A DNA stretch of 64,000 bases from assembly GCF_003610255.1 (NCBI RefSeq), contig NZ_RAPS01000001.1, forward strand, positions 2,232,001 to 2,296,000, in the 5' to 3' direction. The translations under genes were made by a program, and so were the position numbers. This DNA is from Streptomyces sp. TLI_171. GTDB lineage: Bacteria > Actinomycetota > Actinomycetes > Streptomycetales > Streptomycetaceae. Under the pieces are notes generated by a model that did no database searches, had not been told where the DNA came from, and was given only the letters and a program-made list of their open reading frames with translations. Within the stretch, counting starts at the first letter, position 1, and each line of letters starts with the position of its first letter. Shown one piece after another: positions 60,312 through 64,000 of this stretch.

Positions 60312-62077
60312 GCATGGACGTCCCCACCCTGCGCGACGCGGATCCGGACCGGCTGTTCGGGGCCGCCGACGCGTACGGCACGCTGGCGACGGCGTTCGCC
60401 CAGCACGCGGACAGCTGGCGGGAGGGCGTCGACAACCGGGTGAAGAACTCCGGTTGGACCGGCGACGCGGCGGACGGCGCGCAGCAGTCGCTGTCCCGGA
60501 CGACCGGCAAACTCACCGCAGCGCAGCTGGAGTTGGCGCGGATCGCGCCCGTCCTGCGGGAGGGCGCGGAGGCGTTCGTGCTGGCCCGGGCGAAACTGCG
60601 GGCCGCCCTCGCGGACGCCTCCGCGGGCGGGTTCCAGGTCGCCGACGACGGCGGGGTCTCCTGGCCGCCGCCGAGCGCCGCGGAGCGGCACGACCCGGAC
60701 GCGCCGAACCGGGCCGGCCGGGGCACCGAGCTCCGGGACCGGATCGCGGAGGCGCTGACCGAGGCCGCGCACGCCGACCAGGTGACCGCGGAGCGGCTGC
60801 GCCAGTACACCACCGACGCGCGGACCGGCGCGGGACTGGACCCGGGCACCGCCGCGATGCGGCTGAACAGCGCGGTCCTGGACGCGGTCAACCCGTTCGG
60901 CGGCCCGGAGGACCTGGTCCGCGCGGGCATGCCGGACAAGGACGCCTCGCCGACCCAGGTGAACGCCTGGTGGAAGGCGCTGCCGGCGGACGAGCAGCAG
61001 CGGCTGATCAAGGAGTACCCGGCGGAGCTCGGCAACCGCGACGGCCTGCCGACGGTGGCCCGCGACCAGGCCAACCGGATCAACCTGGACCGGATGGTCG
61101 ACGACCTGTCGTCCCGTCAGGACCTGTCGGACTGGGACCGGAAGAAGCTGGAGGGCTTCCGCTCGATCCAGAACCGGCTGCGCGAGGACCAGGGCAAGCA
61201 GCCGCCGTCGTACCTGCTGGTGATCGGCGACCAGGGTCAGGGCCGGGCGGCGATCGCGTACGGCAACCCGGACACCGCGGACGACGTGGTGGCGTACGTG
61301 CCGGGCCTGAACACCGAGGTCAAGAACATGGGCGGCGGCGACGCCAACCGGGCCCGCGACCTGTGGCAGTCCGCGCACGACACCGATCCGAGCCGCTCCA
61401 CCGCCTCGATCGCCTGGCTGGGCTACGACGCCCCGCAGGCCAAGGGCATCAGCCCGGACGCGTTCGCGGTGGCCGGCGACAAGCGGGCCAAGCAGGGCGG
61501 CGAGGCGTACCAGGGCTTCCTGCAGGGCCTGCGGGCCTCGCACGAGGGCGCGCCCGCGCACCTGACGGCGCTCGGCCACTCGTACGGCTCGTTCACCGTC
61601 GGGCAGGCCGCGCAGCGACCGGGCGGGATACCGGCCGACGACATCATCCTGGTCGGCTCGCCCGGCACCGGCGCGCAGCAGGCCTCGCAGCTGGGCGTCG
61701 GCGCGGACCACGTGTGGGTGGGCGCTGCGGAGCACGACCCGGTGTCGCACCTGCCCAGCCACGACGAGGCGAAGGGCATGGGCATCGGCGCGGGCATCGG
61801 CGGACTGGTCGGCGGCCCGCTGGGCGCGGTGGCCGGCGGGTTCATCGGCGACAGGATCGGCGGGCACGGCGACCCGCACGAGCTGTGGTTCGGCCAGGAC
61901 CCGGCGAGCACCGAGTTCGGGGCGCACCGCTTCGACGTGGCGGACGGCCCGCTGGGCTTCGCCTCGCACTCCGACTACTGGAACCAGGGCGAGGGCCGGG
62001 ACGGCCACTCGCTGCGCAACATGGGCCTGATCGTCTCCGGCCACGGTGACCGGGTCTTCGGGCAGGAGGGCCGATGA
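60308..62077 (+). CDS. Alpha/beta hydrolase with WXG-like N-terminus (DUF1023)
   Basis: The 589-residue protein has an N-terminal helical WXG100-like region (SGWTGDAADGAQQSLSR near residues 50-65) and a C-terminal DUF1023 alpha/beta-hydrolase with the nucleophile elbow LTALGHSYGSFTVGQA, and the acid/His segments VGSPGTGAQQ and EHDPVSHLPSHD. Members are found in type VII substrate operons of streptomycetes. Substrate unknown. The GTG overlap start is chosen; an ATG at 60314 is the alternative. Confidence 0.85.
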   Translation: MSMDVPTLRDADPDRLFGAADAYGTLATAFAQHADSWREGVDNRVKNSGWTGDAADGAQQSLSRTTGKLTAAQLELARIAPVLREGAEAFVLARAKLRAALADASAGGFQVADDGGVSWPPPSAAERHDPDAPNRAGRGTELRDRIAEALTEAAHADQVTAERLRQYTTDARTGAGLDPGTAAMRLNSAVLDAVNPFGGPEDLVRAGMPDKDASPTQVNAWWKALPADEQQRLIKEYPAELGNRDGLPTVARDQANRINLDRMVDDLSSRQDLSDWDRKKLEGFRSIQNRLREDQGKQPPSYLLVIGDQGQGRAAIAYGNPDTADDVVAYVPGLNTEVKNMGGGDANRARDLWQSAHDTDPSRSTASIAWLGYDAPQAKGISPDAFAVAGDKRAKQGGEAYQGFLQGLRASHEGAPAHLTALGHSYGSFTVGQAAQRPGGIPADDIILVGSPGTGAQQASQLGVGADHVWVGAAEHDPVSHLPSHDEAKGMGIGAGIGGLVGGPLGAVAGGFIGDRIGGHGDPHELWFGQDPASTEFGAHRFDVADGPLGFASHSDYWNQGEGRDGHSLRNMGLIVSGHGDRVFGQEGR

Positions 62078-62586
62078 ACGAGCACGCGCCGGGGACCTCC
62101 CGGTCGATCGAGCTGCCGGCGGCGCGCACCGCGGTCGACGAGCTGCTGGACTCCGGTCCGGCGGCGCTCTCCCCTCCCGGGGTCTGGGCGGACGGCCCGT
62201 ACGTGCAGGTCGAGCACGAGCACGCGTACACCCGGGAGCCGGACGGCACCGCGCACCTGGAGAAGCGCCGCTACCTGCTGACGGCGCTGGCCGAGCACCG
62301 GTACCCCGAGCTGCTCGCCCAGCTGGCCCGGGCCTGGCGGGCCCGGGGCTGGGCGGTGTCCGCCGAGGAGGACCCGCAGCTGCCCGTGCTGCGCGCCGAA
62401 TCCCCTTACGGGAGTGCGGAGTTCAGGATCGGGTTGGCCGGCAACGGGACGCTGCTGGCCCGGGTCGACGGGCTGCCGGCGACCGGCGACTCGTACCCGT
62501 TCGGCGGGGACAGCACGGTGCCGCTCGGGCCGGACGGGGCCATGGACACGGTGCCGCGGCACCACGACCCGTTCTGGTCCGTCTAG
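62074..62586 (+). CDS. Conserved hypothetical protein paralogous to the next gene
   Basis: 170 residues, no signal peptide. Two-part fold: AHLEKRRYLLTALAEHRYPE and LARAWRARGWAVSAEED in the first half, a short beta strand with GNGTLLARVDGLP, then a tail GPDGAMDTVPRHHDPFWSV. The tail and the RRYxLT motif are shared with the lipoprotein 38 bases downstream. Overlaps the hydrolase gene by four bases. Confidence 0.75.
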   Translation: MNEHAPGTSRSIELPAARTAVDELLDSGPAALSPPGVWADGPYVQVEHEHAYTREPDGTAHLEKRRYLLTALAEHRYPELLAQLARAWRARGWAVSAEEDPQLPVLRAESPYGSAEFRIGLAGNGTLLARVDGLPATGDSYPFGGDSTVPLGPDGAMDTVPRHHDPFWSV

Positions 62587-62623
62587 GGTCCTGTCCTCGG
62601 GCGAACGGCGGAGAGGGAGTCGG

Positions 62624-63202
62624 ATGAGGGTGCGAGTGGCGGGCGCCGTCGTGGCGCTGGTGCTGGGCTTCGGGGCGGTCGGCTGCGACTCGTCCGGCGG
62701 CTCCGGCGGCGGCTCCGGCCGCCAGGTGGTGGCGCTGGACCGGGCGAAGGCCCGGTTGCAGGACCTGGTGGACGGCACCACCGCCGCGCTCACCCCGGCG
62801 GTCCGGTACGCCGACGACGCGTACCGGGCCGTCCCGCACGAGGGCGGGCTGAGCCGCGACGACGACGGCACCGCGCAGCTGACGCTGCGCCGGTACGTGC
62901 TGACCAAGGTCGGCCCGGCCAAGCAGGCCCGGCTCCTGGAACAGGTCCGGGCGTACTGGAAGGGCCGCGGCTACACCCTGCACGACGAGGCCTCGACCAC
63001 CGACGCCGGCGCCGAGACCCCGGACGGCGCGGGCGTGCGGGTGTCCATCGGCGTGCCCGGCAACGTCACCGTGGTGGCCGACGCCTGGGTGCAGGACCCC
63101 GGCCGCACCCAGCCCTTCGGCCCCGCCCCCAGCCCGCTGCCCACCGGACCGGACGGCGGCCTCGACACCATGCCGCACGTCGAGGACCCCGCCTGGTCCT
63201 GA
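62624..63202 (+). CDS. Lipoprotein paralogue of the upstream gene
   Basis: 192 residues with lipobox GFGAVGCDSSG (Cys at about 21). The body has QLTLRRYVLTKVGPAKQARL, VRAYWKGRGYTLHDEAST, and the tail GPDGGLDTMPHVEDPAWS, matching the upstream gene, but with a lipoprotein leader. A GAGAGGGA ribosome site precedes the ATG. The paralogues are probably a soluble/anchored pair of one system. Confidence 0.8.
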   Translation: MRVRVAGAVVALVLGFGAVGCDSSGGSGGGSGRQVVALDRAKARLQDLVDGTTAALTPAVRYADDAYRAVPHEGGLSRDDDGTAQLTLRRYVLTKVGPAKQARLLEQVRAYWKGRGYTLHDEASTTDAGAETPDGAGVRVSIGVPGNVTVVADAWVQDPGRTQPFGPAPSPLPTGPDGGLDTMPHVEDPAWS

Positions 63203-63217
63203 CCGGGTGTCCGCGTG

Positions 63218-63230
63218 AGGAAAGCTTCCT
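63218..63230. promoter_or_regulatory. AGGAA-TTCCT palindrome, second copy
   Basis: AGGAAAGCTTCCT is the same element as at 24439-24455 (arms of five bases, three-base centre). It follows the operon stop and precedes the amino-acid-binding protein gene by 252 bases. Confidence 0.4.
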
Positions 63231-63482
63231 GACGGTCCGTCGGTGCACCGGGTGGACGAATCGGGCCCGATCGGGGCCGATCGGGCGGTGCGGCGAAGGT
63301 GGTGGCCGGGGACCATTGGGGTGTCGTGACCATGATGGTTATAGTCGGAACGATCTAGCCGGAACGGCGGCCGGCCGAGGGGTCTCCTCGGTATTGCCAT
63401 GTCGCGTTCCGCCGCCATGCCGCCGTGCCGTCCGGTGTCCTCGGGCCGTCGTGTTCCGCGTCGACCACGGGGAGAGACGACC

Positions 63483-64000
63483 ATGGCACAACTGGCCGGG
63501 CGGGGGCGCACCGCGCTCGTCGCCGTCATCGGCGGGGCGCTGCTGCTGAGCGGCTGCGGCGGCACCGGGGGGAGCGGGCAGGGGCGGGCCGACCTGCACG
63601 CGCTGCTGCCGGAGCCGGTGCGCAAGGCGGGGGTGCTGACGGTGGGGGCCTCGTTCACGGCCGCGCCGGTGGTGTACCGCAACGACCGCAACGAGCCGGA
63701 CGGGCTGGACCCGCACCTGGCGGAGAAGCTGGAGGCGGTGCTCGGCATCAAGCTGCAGTTCCAGGACGTCGGGCCGTTCGCGAACGTGCTGCCCGGGCTG
63801 CTGGCCGGCAAGTACGACATCGCGATGTCCGGCATCACCGACACCCGGGAACGCGAGGAGGGCCTCGACAAGGAGGGCAAGCAGGCCAACCCCGGGGTGG
63901 ACTTCGTCGACTACTTCATGGCGGGCATCGGCATCGCCGTCGACAAGGGCAACCCGAAGGGCATCGTCGACATCGACCACCTGTGCGGGCACACCGTCAC
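63483..64000 (+). CDS. Amino-acid-type ABC substrate-binding lipoprotein, 5' part
   Basis: The frame opens at the ATG at 63483 and runs off the window. It starts MAQLAGRGRTALVAVIGGAL with lipobox LLLSGCGG, followed by the family 3 solute-binding fold: VRKAGVLTVGASFTAAPVVY, GLDPHLAEKLEAVLGIK, LLAGKYDIAMSGITDTRERE, FVDYFMAGIGIAVDKGNPKG. It would deliver a polar amino acid or similar ligand to an ABC permease that should be encoded downstream. Confidence 0.87.
   Translation, partial: MAQLAGRGRTALVAVIGGALLLSGCGGTGGSGQGRADLHALLPEPVRKAGVLTVGASFTAAPVVYRNDRNEPDGLDPHLAEKLEAVLGIKLQFQDVGPFANVLPGLLAGKYDIAMSGITDTREREEGLDKEGKQANPGVDFVDYFMAGIGIAVDKGNPKGIVDIDHLCGHTV

Noticed and set aside
59979..63202. A complete type VII secretion system
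   Set aside because: Only WXG-like and DUF1023 genes occur; no EccC ATPase, EccD channel or mycosin gene is in the window.

Overview
The window is about 73% GC by eye, with codon bias, GTG starts and gene content typical of a Streptomycetaceae actinomycete (Streptomyces or Kitasatospora). The lipB, lipA, 50-codon ORF, DUF4191, RDD, glnA block matches, from memory, the Streptomyces coelicolor order around SCO2193 to SCO2198. This is chromosomal DNA with a conserved left part and accessory stretches to the right.

Layout. 1-4.6 kb: end of a DUF4240 gene, a DUF2510 membrane protein, a GNAT acetyltransferase, a TIGR01777 epimerase and an FAD amine oxidase. 4.6-10.8 kb: a TPR regulator, then a 3-hydroxybutyrate cassette (dehydrogenase, MHS-type importer, GAF/PucR regulator). 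10.9-16.3 kb: lipoate synthesis and glnA, the latter preceded by a GlnR box and a DasR-like palindrome. 16.2-24.8 kb: a decaying accessory zone. A 22-bp copy of the glnA 3' end recurs 5.5 kb downstream, bracketing a HEAT-repeat remnant, a transposase remnant, an NlpC/P60-FG-GAP secreted protein and a broken LuxR gene. Beyond it lie a polysaccharide lyase, a frameshifted GH18 chitinase and a DUF4328 remnant.

24.8-36.7 kb: the most interesting system. It is an iron-regulated, NRPS-independent siderophore locus with a FhuF-like reductase, two FecCD permeases, an ATPase and a binding lipoprotein. These are followed by ATP-grasp ligase, IucA/IucC synthetase, MFS exporter, IucA/IucC synthetase and PLP decarboxylase. 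That five-gene order is the order of the vibrioferrin operon pvsABCDE of Gram-negative marine bacteria, here in an actinomycete with Gram-positive uptake genes. Two DmdR/IdeR-like iron boxes sit in the divergent promoter region, one overlapping a promoter for an apparently leaderless first gene.

36.7-55.7 kb: a WXG-like protein pair, two tail-to-tail two-component systems, an MMPL exporter, a cytosolic 5'-nucleotidase, an FBP-domain protein, a D,D-carboxypeptidase, a TetR/GPH-transporter/sphingosine-phosphate-lyase-like operon with its operator, and a TetR/DHA2 efflux pair with two operators. 55.8-64 kb: secreted proteins (SLT/golvesin-type, DUF2690), a four-gene WXG100-like/DUF1023 operon with two paralogous small proteins, and the start of an amino-acid-binding lipoprotein cut by the window edge. 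No tRNA, rRNA or CRISPR array was recognised.
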